From UWMA-0277 sp965183885 (GTDB lineage: Bacteria; Bacteroidota; Bacteroidia; Flavobacteriales; BACL11), in the NCBI GenBank assembly GCA_965183885.1, contig OZ238992.1, positions 930,001-994,000 on the forward strand: 64,000 nucleotides of DNA, given 5' to 3'. The number at the start of each line of letters is the position of its first letter. Position 1 is the stretch's first letter. Shown here in pieces: positions 16,385-25,169 of the stretch. The translations under genes and the position numbers were made by a program. Under the pieces are notes generated by a model. The model was not told the origin of the DNA. It ran no database searches and worked only from the letters and a program-made list of their open reading frames with translations.

Positions 16385-17539
16385 TTAGTTGGGGTACATT
16401 TCTAGTGCAGCATCAACAAAACCATAAAAATCATCTTGGTGGCCATCATCCAAATGATTTCCGTACTTTCTTCCTAGGCGTACTACAATCATATTTTTTT
16501 CAGGGATACAAATTACATATTGCCCCCATAAACCTCTAGCATAATAAATCTTTAGGTTTTGTCTTTCTGCTATCCAAAATTGGAAACCATAATTTACATT
16601 TTTATTTCCATCTTCATCAAGTAAATTAGCAATTGAAGTCGCTTGGTTTGCATATGCAGTATCTATTATCTGATTTCCGTTCCAGTTTCCTTTATGCAGA
16701 TAGAGCTTTCCTAGGCGAGCAAAATCTCTGGCATTGGAATTGATACAGCAGAATGCTTTTTCATCACCAATTTCTTTATCGGTGCTCCAAAGTGCTGGAT
16801 GCTTAGCACCCATAGGCTTCCATAGTTTTTTTGAGGCATAATCACTTATTGTTTCTCCTGTTGCTGCTTCAACAATAAATGCTAATAACTGCGTACATGA
16901 ACTATGATATTTGAATACTTTTCCAGGAGTTTCTGTTACTTGAAGATTACTCATAAGGTTTTTTAAATTTCCTCCATAGTAAGCTTCTGCTGTTTGTCCA
17001 ATAGGGTTATAGTAGTTTTCTATCCAGTTGAGTCCTGAACTCATAGTAAGCAAGTCTTTTATACTAAGTTCAGCATTCCTTTCTTCACAAAACTCAGGTA
17101 AAAACTCACATACTTTTTGGTCTATACTCTTAATGTTCCCTTCCTTAATAGCAACTCCTATTAAAGTAGCTACAAAGCTTTTTGTCATTGAAAAGGAGTT
17201 AGACATAGTATCAGAAGAATAGCCATGCCAATATTCCTCATACTTAATACTATCATTTTGTATTACTATAAAAGCAACAGTTTCAAGACTATCATTTAAT
17301 GGTTTTGTAAATTCAGGAAGTATAGCTTGGTTATAATCTGTTGCAATTGCCCATTCTTGGTGTTTGTCCGCTATAATTTTATTTGAAGGGAAATGCTTAA
17401 AATCATGAATGTAGGATGAAGTATGCCCTTTTAAATAAGTGACAGAAATAGCATCATACATCCAGCTTCTTCCGCTAAGTACAATTACGATATTTAAGAG
17501 TACAAAGAAGATTAATAAGTACTTTAATATTTTTTTCAT
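16385..17539 (-). CDS. Membrane-anchored serine hydrolase (beta-lactamase class C family)
   Basis: A 384-residue protein with an N-terminal hydrophobic anchor or uncleaved signal (residues 4-23) and a penicillin-binding/beta-lactamase-like periplasmic domain. The SxxK nucleophile motif is in FSMTKSFVATLIG and the second motif is YHSSC (Tyr-x-Ser form). A C-terminal HDDGHQ-rich segment follows. It could be an esterase, a peptidase on peptidoglycan fragments or a D-aminopeptidase; it is not likely to give resistance on this evidence. It is encoded between lipB and the exonuclease. Confidence 0.85.
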   Translation of the reverse strand: MKKILKYLLIFFVLLNIVIVLSGRSWMYDAISVTYLKGHTSSYIHDFKHFPSNKIIADKHQEWAIATDYNQAILPEFTKPLNDSLETVAFIVIQNDSIKYEEYWHGYSSDTMSNSFSMTKSFVATLIGVAIKEGNIKSIDQKVCEFLPEFCEERNAELSIKDLLTMSSGLNWIENYYNPIGQTAEAYYGGNLKNLMSNLQVTETPGKVFKYHSSCTQLLAFIVEAATGETISDYASKKLWKPMGAKHPALWSTDKEIGDEKAFCCINSNARDFARLGKLYLHKGNWNGNQIIDTAYANQATSIANLLDEDGNKNVNYGFQFWIAERQNLKIYYARGLWGQYVICIPEKNMIVVRLGRKYGNHLDDGHQDDFYGFVDAALEMYPN

Positions 17540-17553
17540 AAGAATAAATTTAG

Positions 17554-18249
17554 TTAAACTAAGTCCATTTCAAATAGGTGAACAAGATGAGATTTTAGTT
17601 TACTTCTTACTTCATCCATGTCCATTTCCCTACCTAATTCTTTTTGGAGTGAAGTTACACTTTTATCTGTAATCCCACAAGGGATGATATTTCCAAAGTA
17701 AGAGAGGTCAGCATTAACATTAAAAGCAAAGCCATGCATTGTTACCCATCTGCTGCTTTTTACTCCTAAAGCACAAATTTTTCTTGCTTTTGGTGTGCCA
17801 ACATCAAACCATACTCCAGTTTCTCCTGGGGAGCGTTCAGATGCTAATCCGTATTCTTTAAGAGTTAATATTACGGCCTCTTCCAAATAACGAAGGTACT
17901 TATGAATATCGGTAAAAAAGTTATCTAAATCTAAAATTGGGTAGCCTACAATTTGCCCAGGGCCATGATAAGTAATATCACCACCTCTATTTATTTTATG
18001 AAATGTAGCGCCTCTACTTGCTAGATATTCTTCATTTACTAATAAATGTTTTTCATCTCCACTTTTACCTAAAGTATATACGTGAGGATGTTCGCAAAAA
18101 ATTAAATGGTTTTTGGTAGCTATAGTTTTATTTTCTTTTCTGTTTGCTGATTTTGTAGCTATAATTTCTGCAAAAAGCTCTTCTTGAAGGTCCCAACATT
18201 CTTTATAGTCAATCAGTCCTAAATCCTTAAATGATACTTTTTTATTCAT
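17554..18249 (-). CDS. lipB: Lipoyl(octanoyl) transferase
   Basis: Transfers octanoyl from octanoyl-ACP to lipoyl domains, the first step of lipoate assembly on 2-oxoacid dehydrogenases. It is 231 residues. The conserved block RGGDITYHGPGQ, the catalytic lysine in LGVKSSRW, MHGFAFNV and the catalytic cysteine in IIPCGITDK are all present. The start codon overlaps the stop of the upstream isomerase gene by one base (TAATG), so translation is probably coupled. lipA is not in the window. Confidence 0.96.
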   Translation of the reverse strand: MNKKVSFKDLGLIDYKECWDLQEELFAEIIATKSANRKENKTIATKNHLIFCEHPHVYTLGKSGDEKHLLVNEEYLASRGATFHKINRGGDITYHGPGQIVGYPILDLDNFFTDIHKYLRYLEEAVILTLKEYGLASERSPGETGVWFDVGTPKARKICALGVKSSRWVTMHGFAFNVNADLSYFGNIIPCGITDKSVTSLQKELGREMDMDEVRSKLKSHLVHLFEMDLV

Positions 18250-19238
18250 TATATCTTAGAGAGTTCTCCTTTTAAAAAGTTGATAACATCGATTTCAATT
18301 GCATCTACATTATTCATTTCTGATAAGTACCAACTTACCCAATCTCCAAGGTTAATATGGTAGAGTGTGTTTTCTAAAACAGAATCTCCTTTACTCCAAA
18401 CTTCAGTAATATTATTTGTGAATTTTGAGATTACTTTTTTATTGATATCCATACGTATTTGGTTGCGCTCGTAATCTGATTTATTACGGAAGTAAACTAC
18501 TGCTAATCCGTCAACATTTGTTCTCCATCCTAGTAATTCATTATGGTTCATTTCTGGGATTACATGGTGCCAGCATAACATTTTACTGTTTTCATTTATC
18601 TGCTGACGGAAACGAACAGCAACCCCCTCAAATCCGTGTGAAACATAAATTACAGGCGTTTGTTTGTACATTTTCTTTGCCAAATCCATTGCTTGTTTTT
18701 GGATATCAGCTTTCTCCGTGTTTAGTAGTTCAATTGCTTTTTCAAAGTCAGACTTAAATGAATCATTAATTATCTCATAATGATTTAGCATAAAAAATAG
18801 CTCAGTAAAAGCATAACCAAACATAGCTCTTGGAGGGTTTCCTCCAGGGATAATAATACGATTGTAATTATTTTCTTCAGCAATAGTTTTTAATTTTCCT
18901 CCTGAGGTAATGATAGCAATTTCTGCTCCTCTTGCTTGGCACTTTTCTAAAGCATAAAGCGTTTCCTCGGTATTCCCTGAGTAAGAAGATGCAATAACAA
19001 GGGTGTGCTCATTAACAAAATTAGGAATGCTATAATCTTTAGTAGCAGCAATAGGAATAGTTACTTGTGGTGTAATGATATCATTAACTATAGTTCCTCC
19101 AATTCCAGAACCTCCTAAGCCACAAATTAATACATTTCTTATCTCCTTAGTATAAGGTTTTAGAGCAGTATTGTTTGCAATAGCAATTGCTTCTGTTAAA
19201 TGATTGGTAAAATCATTTATGTAATCATTCATTTTCAT
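18249..19238 (-). CDS. Bifunctional phosphoglucose/phosphomannose isomerase
   Basis: A SIS-domain sugar isomerase of 329 residues, of the type first described in archaea (PGI/PMI). The N-terminal SIS half shows LICGLGGSGIGGT, the serine-rich phosphate-binding loop ASSYSGNTEETL, and GGNPPRAMFGY. The C-terminal half contains the EMNHNELLGW segment with catalytic Glu and His. The likely job is interconversion of glucose-6-P, mannose-6-P and fructose-6-P. It heads the - strand operon that runs through lipB. Confidence 0.9.
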   Translation of the reverse strand: MKMNDYINDFTNHLTEAIAIANNTALKPYTKEIRNVLICGLGGSGIGGTIVNDIITPQVTIPIAATKDYSIPNFVNEHTLVIASSYSGNTEETLYALEKCQARGAEIAIITSGGKLKTIAEENNYNRIIIPGGNPPRAMFGYAFTELFFMLNHYEIINDSFKSDFEKAIELLNTEKADIQKQAMDLAKKMYKQTPVIYVSHGFEGVAVRFRQQINENSKMLCWHHVIPEMNHNELLGWRTNVDGLAVVYFRNKSDYERNQIRMDINKKVISKFTNNITEVWSKGDSVLENTLYHINLGDWVSWYLSEMNNVDAIEIDVINFLKGELSKI

Positions 19239-19297
19239 CCTAAATGGCTTTTGTTAAAAGAAGCCGAAATTACGAAATAATAGGATAAAAGAATTCC

Positions 19298-19305
19298 TAT
19301 CTTTG
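19298..19305 (+). promoter_or_regulatory. TAnnTTTG -7 box for lysS
   Basis: TATCTTTG, 16 bp before the lysS start codon; no clear -33 TTG partner at 19-21 bp. Confidence 0.5.
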
Positions 19306-19320
19306 CAAAAAAATTAACAC

Positions 19321-20841
19321 ATGACCAGAGTACTTTCCGAGCAAGAAATAGTAAGAAGAGAATCCTTGCAAAAGCTAAGAGATTTAGGAGTTGAACCTTA
19401 CCCAGCAGAAATGTTTGATGTGGACACTACATCCAAACAAATTAAGGAAAAGTATAAGGATGGAGATGAGTTAAATGTTGTTGTTGCAGGGCGTTTAATG
19501 AGCAGAAGAATTATGGGTAAAGCTTCTTTTGCTGAGCTACAAGATGCTGATGGTAGAATTCAACTTTATGTAAATAGAGATGAAATTTGTGAAGGAGAAG
19601 ATAAAGCAATGTACAACTCAGTATTCAAAAAATTATTGGATATTGGAGATATTATAGGAGTAAGAGGAACAGTATTTACAACTAAAGTTGGTGAAACGTC
19701 AATAAAAGTAAAGGAACTTACTGTACTTACAAAATCATTACGCCCATTACCATTACCAAAGGTTGATGCTGATGGAACGGTACATGATGCTTTTACCGAT
19801 CCTGAAAAAAGATACAGACAGCGTTATGTAGATTTAGTAGTTAATCCTGAAGTAAAGGATGCTTTTATTAAGCGTACAAAACTGACTAATTCTATGCGTG
19901 AGTTCCTAAATAAAAAGGAATATTTAGAAGTAGAAACACCAATTTTACAACCACTTTATGGTGGTGCAGCTGCTCGTCCGTTTAAAACACACCACAATAC
20001 TTTGGATATGGAATTATACCTAAGGATTGCAAATGAATTGTACTTAAAAAGATTAGTTGTTGGTGGTTTTGATGGAGTTTATGAGTTCTCAAAAGATTTC
20101 CGTAATGAAGGAATGAGTCGTTTCCATAACCCTGAATTTACACAAATGGAATTGTATGTTGCCTACAAGGATTATGCTTGGATGATGGACTTAGTGGAAG
20201 AAATGGTAGAAAAAATTGCATTGGACTTACACGGAAAAACTGAGGTTCAGGTTGGAGATAATTTAATCAATTTCCAAAGACCATGGAAGCGTTATACTAT
20301 GTATGAAGCTATTGAGCATTTTACAGGAATTGATATTTCAAAGATGGATGAAGCTACTATGGCTGAAACAGCTAAAAAATTAGGTGTTGAGGTAGATAAA
20401 AGTATGGGTAGAGGAAAACTAATTGATGAAATTTTTGGAGAAAAATGTGAAGGGCAATTAATCCAACCAACTTTTATTACTGATTATCCTGTTGAGATGT
20501 CGCCATTAGCTAAGAAACACAGGGAGCATGAAGGCTTAGTAGAGCGTTTTGAAGCGATTTGTAACGGAAAAGAAATTTGTAATGCCTTTTCTGAGTTAAA
20601 TGATCCTATTGACCAAAGAGCACGATTTGAAGAGCAATTGGAACTTGGAAAAAGAGGGGATGATGAAGCAATGTTACTAGATGAAGATTTCCTAAGAGCG
20701 ATTGAATACGGTATGCCACCAACTGCAGGTTTAGGTATTGGTATTGATAGGTTAAGTATGATTATGACCAACTCTAACTCTATACAAGATGTATTGTTCT
20801 TCCCACAAATGAAAGCTGAAAAAACAGGAGCTGAGGAGTAG
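19321..20841 (+). CDS. lysS: Lysine-tRNA ligase (class II)
   Basis: Charges tRNA-Lys; 506 residues. The N-terminal OB-fold anticodon domain lies at about 55-150. The class II core shows motif 1 (around LVVNPEVKDAFIKR), motif 2 FRNEGMSRFHNPEFT and motif 3 GLGIGIDRLSM. The chain ends FFPQMKAEKTGAEE. A diverged but in-frame copy of the last 37 bp, encoding QMKAEKGGAEK-stop, lies 431 bp downstream, beyond an opposite-strand ORF. This implies that DNA was inserted at the original 3' end or that a tandem copy was lost (see findings). Confidence 0.98.
   Translation: MTRVLSEQEIVRRESLQKLRDLGVEPYPAEMFDVDTTSKQIKEKYKDGDELNVVVAGRLMSRRIMGKASFAELQDADGRIQLYVNRDEICEGEDKAMYNSVFKKLLDIGDIIGVRGTVFTTKVGETSIKVKELTVLTKSLRPLPLPKVDADGTVHDAFTDPEKRYRQRYVDLVVNPEVKDAFIKRTKLTNSMREFLNKKEYLEVETPILQPLYGGAAARPFKTHHNTLDMELYLRIANELYLKRLVVGGFDGVYEFSKDFRNEGMSRFHNPEFTQMELYVAYKDYAWMMDLVEEMVEKIALDLHGKTEVQVGDNLINFQRPWKRYTMYEAIEHFTGIDISKMDEATMAETAKKLGVEVDKSMGRGKLIDEIFGEKCEGQLIQPTFITDYPVEMSPLAKKHREHEGLVERFEAICNGKEICNAFSELNDPIDQRARFEEQLELGKRGDDEAMLLDEDFLRAIEYGMPPTAGLGIGIDRLSMIMTNSNSIQDVLFFPQMKAEKTGAEE
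20805..20841 (+). repeat. Direct repeat, copy 1: 3' end of lysS
   Basis: A 37-bp segment beginning ACAAATGAAAGCTGA that includes the lysS stop codon. It matches 21236-21272 at 30 of 37 positions, and most differences are at third codon positions. Confidence 0.85.
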
Positions 20842-20842
20842 A

Positions 20843-21169
20843 CTACCTTGCCAAAAGTTTTTTTGAAACTTTATATTTTGCAGCATATAAAAGACCTTCT
20901 TGGCGAGTTTTAAGTGTCAAAAACTCCTTTTTATACCATTTTGGGTCAGTTGCTTTCTTTTTATGATTTTCATGTGATGAAGCTTCATATGACTTGTCTT
21001 TAGACCAAGGGTTGATAGTGTAAATACTCAATCCAAAATGTTCTGCTCTATCTAAAACAATCTCAAAATCGGATTCAGAAAAATATTGAGCTCCTTCAGC
21101 TCCAAAACCATCATTTAGGTTATTTAAATCTGTAAATATATTTTGTTCTAAAAATTTTTCTTGATCCAT
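20843..21169 (-). CDS. Hypothetical protein, 108 aa, inserted at the lysS 3' end
   Basis: I do not recognise a named family. The protein is soluble and polar with no signal peptide. Tracts that look structured are QNIFTDLNNLNDGFGAEGAQYFSE-like N-terminal region, the SESDFEIVLDRAEHFG helix, INPWSKDKS and DPKWYKKEFLTLKTRQEG. The stop lies one base from the lysS stop, tail to tail. The gene and its own -7 box (TATTTTTG, - strand, 21214-21221) sit exactly between the two copies of the lysS 3' end. This suggests that it arrived as a small cassette. Confidence 0.7.
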   Translation of the reverse strand: MDQEKFLEQNIFTDLNNLNDGFGAEGAQYFSESDFEIVLDRAEHFGLSIYTINPWSKDKSYEASSHENHKKKATDPKWYKKEFLTLKTRQEGLLYAAKYKVSKKLLAR

Positions 21170-21213
21170 GTTTATATTTTTGATAAAGGGTTTGTCTGTG
21201 ACAATTAATTGTG

Positions 21214-21221
21214 CAAAAATA
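21214..21221 (-). promoter_or_regulatory. TAnnTTTG -7 box for the 108-aa gene
   Basis: TATTTTTG on the - strand, 44 bp upstream of the ATG at 21169, inside the segment bounded by the lysS-end repeats. Confidence 0.4.
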
Positions 21222-21235
21222 GGTTAATTTTTTTT

Positions 21236-21272
21236 ACAAATGAAAGCTGAGAAAGGAGGAGCTGAAAAATAA
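21236..21272 (+). repeat. Direct repeat, copy 2: remnant of a lysS 3' end
   Basis: It reads ACAAATGAAAGCTGAG and continues to a TAA stop at 21270. In the lysS frame it encodes QMKAEKGGAEK, nearly the same as the intact gene's end. No lysS-like sequence precedes it (a T-run lies just upstream), so it is a stranded gene end rather than a functional gene. Confidence 0.8.
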
Positions 21273-21290
21273 TAAGCTGCTTAAGGGATT

Positions 21291-21548
21291 TTAAAAAAAC
21301 CTAACAGCAAGCTCTACCCAGATAAGGAGTAAAAGCAGTATTATAATTAAGGTAATACTAATTTTATGCTTTATGTTTTGCACTCTGCTAAGAATAGTAT
21401 TGATAGCCAATCCAGTTCCTAAAAGTAGTATTGCAGCAATAATAAAATCGTAATTATCCCAAATAACCTCATTAGTAAATTGCATAGCAATTAAGGGTAT
21501 AAGTAGCAGAACTACTATTATAATAATAATGGAGATTATATTTTTCAA
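21291..21548 (-). CDS. Small membrane protein, 85 aa
   Basis: An unrecognised protein with three strongly hydrophobic segments (about residues 4-22, 35-50 and 62-80) separated by short charged loops (NEVIWDNYD; SRVQNIKHK). No motif suggests a function. It lies between the stranded lysS end and the PKD lipoprotein gene, 28 bp downstream of that gene's stop on the same strand, so it may be translated from the same message. Confidence 0.6.
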   Translation of the reverse strand: MKNIISIIIIIVVLLLIPLIAMQFTNEVIWDNYDFIIAAILLLGTGLAINTILSRVQNIKHKISITLIIILLLLLIWVELAVRFF

Positions 21549-21576
21549 AGAGTATAATTATAAGGAGACACTTATT

Positions 21577-22608
21577 TTATAAAGGATCTCCTGTTAAGCC
21601 AAAAGGAATAGTATTTTTAAGGTAGAACCCACCAATTATATTAGAAGGAGTTAAATCTAAAGGATGTTTAAATAAAATTCCATCTGTATTAGTAGAGATT
21701 GTAGGTTCTCCAAATTCTAGTGTTATCAAATTAGGAAATTGCTCTGCTGTTTGAATAACACTATTGTTAGTTCCACCAGTATTTCCCACTATTACAATAT
21801 TTTCATTTCTTATTTGTAATGACCTCAGCTGTTGCAAATCAATCATCTCTTGTTTGGTGTTGTTATCTATAGTAAAATCCTCTGTATCTATACTCATGTT
21901 CATTGTACCTCCTATAGGAATAGTACAGTCCCCATAATATACAGGATCATTTCTAGTAAAGTTAATTTCCCCCATAGTTTTAGGTAAGCCTAATCCGATT
22001 ATACCTGCCCACATTGAGTGTTCATCAGTTACAGGCATATATACACAGTGAAAAAACTCTTCACCTTGATACTCAACAAGTATGGATATTGCATTTTCTT
22101 TATAAGGAGTAGCCCCATAATCTAACTTGTAAAAGTCATTAAAAAATGCAAAAATAACCATACGGCTTGGCATTTCAAACTCATTTGGAATCAAACTCTC
22201 ATAAACATCAGCATTATCTGTTTCATAAAACATGAAAATTCCATCATTTTCAAGGTAACGATAAGGAATATAACCATTGTCAGGAATACTATCAATAGTA
22301 ATGTCTATTGTTTTTGAATCGATACCTGTTGCATTTATAGCGTCTAAAGTAATTGAATAGGTGCCGTTTTCGGTATAAGATACGGTAGGGTTTTCTTCAG
22401 TAGAGTTTTCTGGAAATCCTCCAGGAAATGACCATGAATAAGATGTAGCATATTCTGATGTGTTGTTCAGGTTTATAGTCGCTACTTCATCTATAATAGT
22501 ATAGTCTGCTATAAAATTAGCTGCTAAGATTTCTGGCTGAGTATTGTCTTTTTTACAAGCAGCAAATAATATACTTATTGTAAGTAAAGCAATGTAAATT
22601 TTTTTCAT
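21577..22608 (-). CDS. Lipoprotein: PKD domain plus acetoacetate-decarboxylase-like domain
   Basis: A 343-residue exported lipoprotein (lipobox FAAC, Cys18). Residues ~28-107 form a PKD-type Ig domain (SYSWSFPGG, NPTVSYTENGTYSITLDA). Residues ~115-343 resemble the acetoacetate decarboxylase superfamily: YKENAISILVEY, then VYMPVTDEHSMWAGIIGLGLPK, in which Lys210 sits where the Schiff-base lysine of the family lies and Glu171 matches the conserved Tyr-x-Glu. The second lysine of the classical Pro-Lys-Lys motif is Thr here. Known family members are cytoplasmic, so an envelope-anchored form fused to PKD is unusual. Substrate and activity are unknown; the domain call rests on motif reading only. 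Confidence 0.7.
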   Translation of the reverse strand: MKKIYIALLTISILFAACKKDNTQPEILAANFIADYTIIDEVATINLNNTSEYATSYSWSFPGGFPENSTEENPTVSYTENGTYSITLDAINATGIDSKTIDITIDSIPDNGYIPYRYLENDGIFMFYETDNADVYESLIPNEFEMPSRMVIFAFFNDFYKLDYGATPYKENAISILVEYQGEEFFHCVYMPVTDEHSMWAGIIGLGLPKTMGEINFTRNDPVYYGDCTIPIGGTMNMSIDTEDFTIDNNTKQEMIDLQQLRSLQIRNENIVIVGNTGGTNNSVIQTAEQFPNLITLEFGEPTISTNTDGILFKHPLDLTPSNIIGGFYLKNTIPFGLTGDPL

Positions 22609-22754
22609 AATTATATTAAATTTTAGTGTTAAGTTACTTCTATAGACATTAAGTATTTAAAAAGGTTTAATTATTATGAGGAAACATTTATTTTATCATT
22701 CAATTCTAATATTTGGTTTCTGCAAATGTTTTCCAATAATTGCTTACATGCAAT

Positions 22755-22783
22755 ACTACAAAAACTAGCTTAATTTTTGTAGT
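22755..22783 (+). other. Perfect 10-bp inverted repeat
   Basis: ACTACAAAAA (22755-22764) pairs with TTTTTGTAGT (22774-22783) around a 9-base loop, followed by T's on the + strand. It lies in the ~200 bp gap between two - strand genes. The T-run is on the wrong strand for terminating the helicase gene, so the role is uncertain. Nothing else was seen in that gap. Confidence 0.4.
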
Positions 22784-22808
22784 TTTTAATGTTTAGCTCC
22801 ATATAGGC

Positions 22809-24122
22809 TTATGGCCTATTAAACTCAATTACTGATTTATCAATAATAATATCAGATTGCTTAATGGGTTTTGCTAAAGTAATTCCTTTAAGTGTTGTAC
22901 ACCTGCTTAGTGCAACATAGGTTTGTCCATGAGCAAAACTTCCATTTCCTAAATCAATATGGATTCTATTAAATGTTTTTCCTTGGCTTTTGTGTATGGT
23001 TATTGCCCAAGCTAGTTTTAAAGGGATTTGTATAAAATTTCCAATTTGTTCTCTTACAAAACGTCCTGCCTTAAAAATATATTTGGAGATCTCCCAAGTA
23101 AAAGGACTTACCTCAACTTGCTCTCCATTTTCAAGTTCAACCTGAACATATTGATATTGTTTCCCAGATTCTTTATCTATTTTTGTTCCTATATGTACTA
23201 CTTTTCCAATAGTTCCATTTACCCATCTTCTTTTGGACTCATTATTTATAAACATTACCTGAGCACCTTCTTTTATAAGTACTTCTGTATCGTTGGGCTT
23301 TAGGTTTTCAATGTTCCCTTTATGGGAAGCATTAAAACAAATTTCTTTGGAAGAGAGCCTGTTTAGTTTATCACTGTTAATATTTCTTGCAATAGCATTT
23401 GTAGCAACAAGATTAATTAGGAATTCATCTTGTTGTGTTGTAAGGTTATTAGCTTGTTTGTTTAATAAATTCAATTGCTCGCTATCAATATTATCAACTC
23501 TTATAGCATTTAGCAAATTTGTAAAAACAAGGTCTTTTTGACGATAAATAGTATTTAATTCACACTTTTTTAGGGTAAAAGGGGGTATAAATAGGTCTTT
23601 CTGTTCAAAAACATGAGCGGAGAAAAAATAAGGAGTTTGATATTGTTGTAAGAATTTTTCACGTTCAGTATTTTGTAAAACAGGAGGTAGTTGAAACAAA
23701 TCTCCAAAGAATATCATTCGGATGCCACCAAAAGAAGTATTGTTTTTTCTTACTCTTTGTAAGAAAGTATCAATAGCATCTAGTATATCTGCCCGAACCA
23801 TAGATATTTCATCAATAATAATGGTATGAATATGAATGTATTTAGCCATCATCTTCTCATTAATACGCATATGTTTGGCTTCATCAAGTTCATATCCTGG
23901 CTTAAGCTTAAAGAAAGAATGGATAGTATCTCCATTTACATTAATAGCGGCGATCCCTGTAGGAGCTAGGACAATAATGCTAGGGTCTTGCTTATGTATG
24001 TATTTTAAAAGTGTAGATTTTCCTGTGCCTGCTTTTCCGGTAATGAATAGATGCTCCTTAGTAGTATTAATAAGGTTAATAACTGCTTTTGCATCTTCAG
24101 AAAATTCTATAGTTTTTAGCAT
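22809..24122 (-). CDS. PIF1/RecD-like superfamily 1 helicase
   Basis: A 437-residue ATP-dependent DNA helicase of the PIF1 type. Motif I is FITGKAGTGKSTLLKYI (residues 28-44), motif II IIIDEISMV, motif III IRMIFFGDLFQLPPV, and the C-terminal motifs are AWAITIHKSQGKTFNRIHID and YVALSRCTTLKG. Stand-alone PIF1-like helicases of this length are frequent in Bacteroidota. In other organisms the family unwinds G-quadruplexes and stalled forks. It is flanked by non-coding gaps on both sides and is likely monocistronic. Confidence 0.9.
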   Translation of the reverse strand: MLKTIEFSEDAKAVINLINTTKEHLFITGKAGTGKSTLLKYIHKQDPSIIVLAPTGIAAINVNGDTIHSFFKLKPGYELDEAKHMRINEKMMAKYIHIHTIIIDEISMVRADILDAIDTFLQRVRKNNTSFGGIRMIFFGDLFQLPPVLQNTEREKFLQQYQTPYFFSAHVFEQKDLFIPPFTLKKCELNTIYRQKDLVFTNLLNAIRVDNIDSEQLNLLNKQANNLTTQQDEFLINLVATNAIARNINSDKLNRLSSKEICFNASHKGNIENLKPNDTEVLIKEGAQVMFINNESKRRWVNGTIGKVVHIGTKIDKESGKQYQYVQVELENGEQVEVSPFTWEISKYIFKAGRFVREQIGNFIQIPLKLAWAITIHKSQGKTFNRIHIDLGNGSFAHGQTYVALSRCTTLKGITLAKPIKQSDIIIDKSVIEFNRP

Positions 24123-24245
24123 TATTAGCTCTACTTCATTATAATTAATGTTTCATATACTGACTGTATTACTTTGCTCATTCTTAGTAAGTATAGGGTT
24201 TCTATAGTGTCAGTATTTTCATGATAATTTTTATTTCTATAAACA

Positions 24246-25169
24246 TTAGCTTTGTTTCATTAATAATAATTCATTTGCTAATGCTACTTCTGTTCCTCCC
24301 ATCCCTACTGAGCAAAGTAGAACCCTTTTATGTTTCTTGTTTAATTCTTTAAAGTTCAAAACGTCACTAAAATCTTTAATTACTGAAAGATCCTTAATAA
24401 AAAATTGATTTCCATATTCTTTTACTTGTTCAATTGAATCTGTTATAATTAGGTCACAACTTTCTGCATATTTATTTGATACTTCACTCTTTCCTCTAGT
24501 CTTAGGACCTATTGTTGTAACAATTTTTCTTCCTGTAAATACCTCTTTCTTTATTAGATTAGTAGTACTCCTTGTTGCAAGGATTAAAACCTCTAATTTC
24601 GATAATTCCTCAATATTTTTACATTTAATTACTTCAGTATTTGAACCTAATTCTTCACTAATTTCATTTACAAAGAGATTAAGATTTTCATCTGTTCTTC
24701 CGTAGACATAAATTCTTCTTGGTTGGAACGCATATGCATACATCAAGGTGTGAATTTTAGCTTGATACCCTGTCCCTACAACTCCGAATGAATTAACTTT
24801 ACCGCTATTAAGATGCTTCTGCATTACGGTATTAATAGCTGCTGTTCTATAAGCTCCAACTAAGGTACTTATAACAATTCCTTTTAGCTTTCCTGATTCG
24901 TTATCATATATAATTATAGGCTGAGGTTGGTCTTTGAAATCTTTTCTAATTACGTCATATAGTCGAAACCCAACAACATTAAACTCTTCAAGTGATTCTC
25001 CTGGAGTAATTCTTAGTGTGCCATTTTGTGATTTAATATTTATTTTAGGTAATGAAATGAAACTAACTTTTGATTTTTCTATTAAGCACTTCTCAATTAC
25101 AGCTAAAGCAGTAGGTATAGAAAGTAACTTTTTAACTTCTTGCTCTTCTATTATTGTATATTCTTTCAT
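24246..25169 (-). CDS. Ornithine cyclodeaminase/mu-crystallin family protein
   Basis: A 307-residue NAD(P)-binding protein of the OCD/mu-crystallin family, whose members include ornithine cyclodeaminase, alanine dehydrogenase and ketimine or pyrroline reductases. The substrate-binding region contains LRITPGES and GVVGFRLYD-like segments and the SGKLKGIVISTLVGAYRTAA block. The Rossmann motif is FGVVGTGYQAKIH (around residue 128), and VLILATRSTTNLI and TTIGPKTRGKSEV follow. It lies 38 bp downstream of uvrC on the same strand. The substrate cannot be assigned. Confidence 0.88.
   Translation of the reverse strand: MKEYTIIEEQEVKKLLSIPTALAVIEKCLIEKSKVSFISLPKINIKSQNGTLRITPGESLEEFNVVGFRLYDVIRKDFKDQPQPIIIYDNESGKLKGIVISTLVGAYRTAAINTVMQKHLNSGKVNSFGVVGTGYQAKIHTLMYAYAFQPRRIYVYGRTDENLNLFVNEISEELGSNTEVIKCKNIEELSKLEVLILATRSTTNLIKKEVFTGRKIVTTIGPKTRGKSEVSNKYAESCDLIITDSIEQVKEYGNQFFIKDLSVIKDFSDVLNFKELNKKHKRVLLCSVGMGGTEVALANELLLMKQS

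Noticed and set aside
16385..17539. Beta-lactamase resistance gene
   Set aside because: The family fold is shared with many esterases and peptidases, and a membrane anchor with no resistance context argues against it.
21236..21272. Phage or integron attachment site at the lysS end
   Set aside because: No integrase or tRNA-type target is present, and the repeat differs mostly at third codon positions, which fits a former coding end better than a recombination site.
22755..22783. Terminator for the PIF1-like gene
   Set aside because: The T-run follows the stem only on the + strand, while both neighbouring genes are on the - strand.
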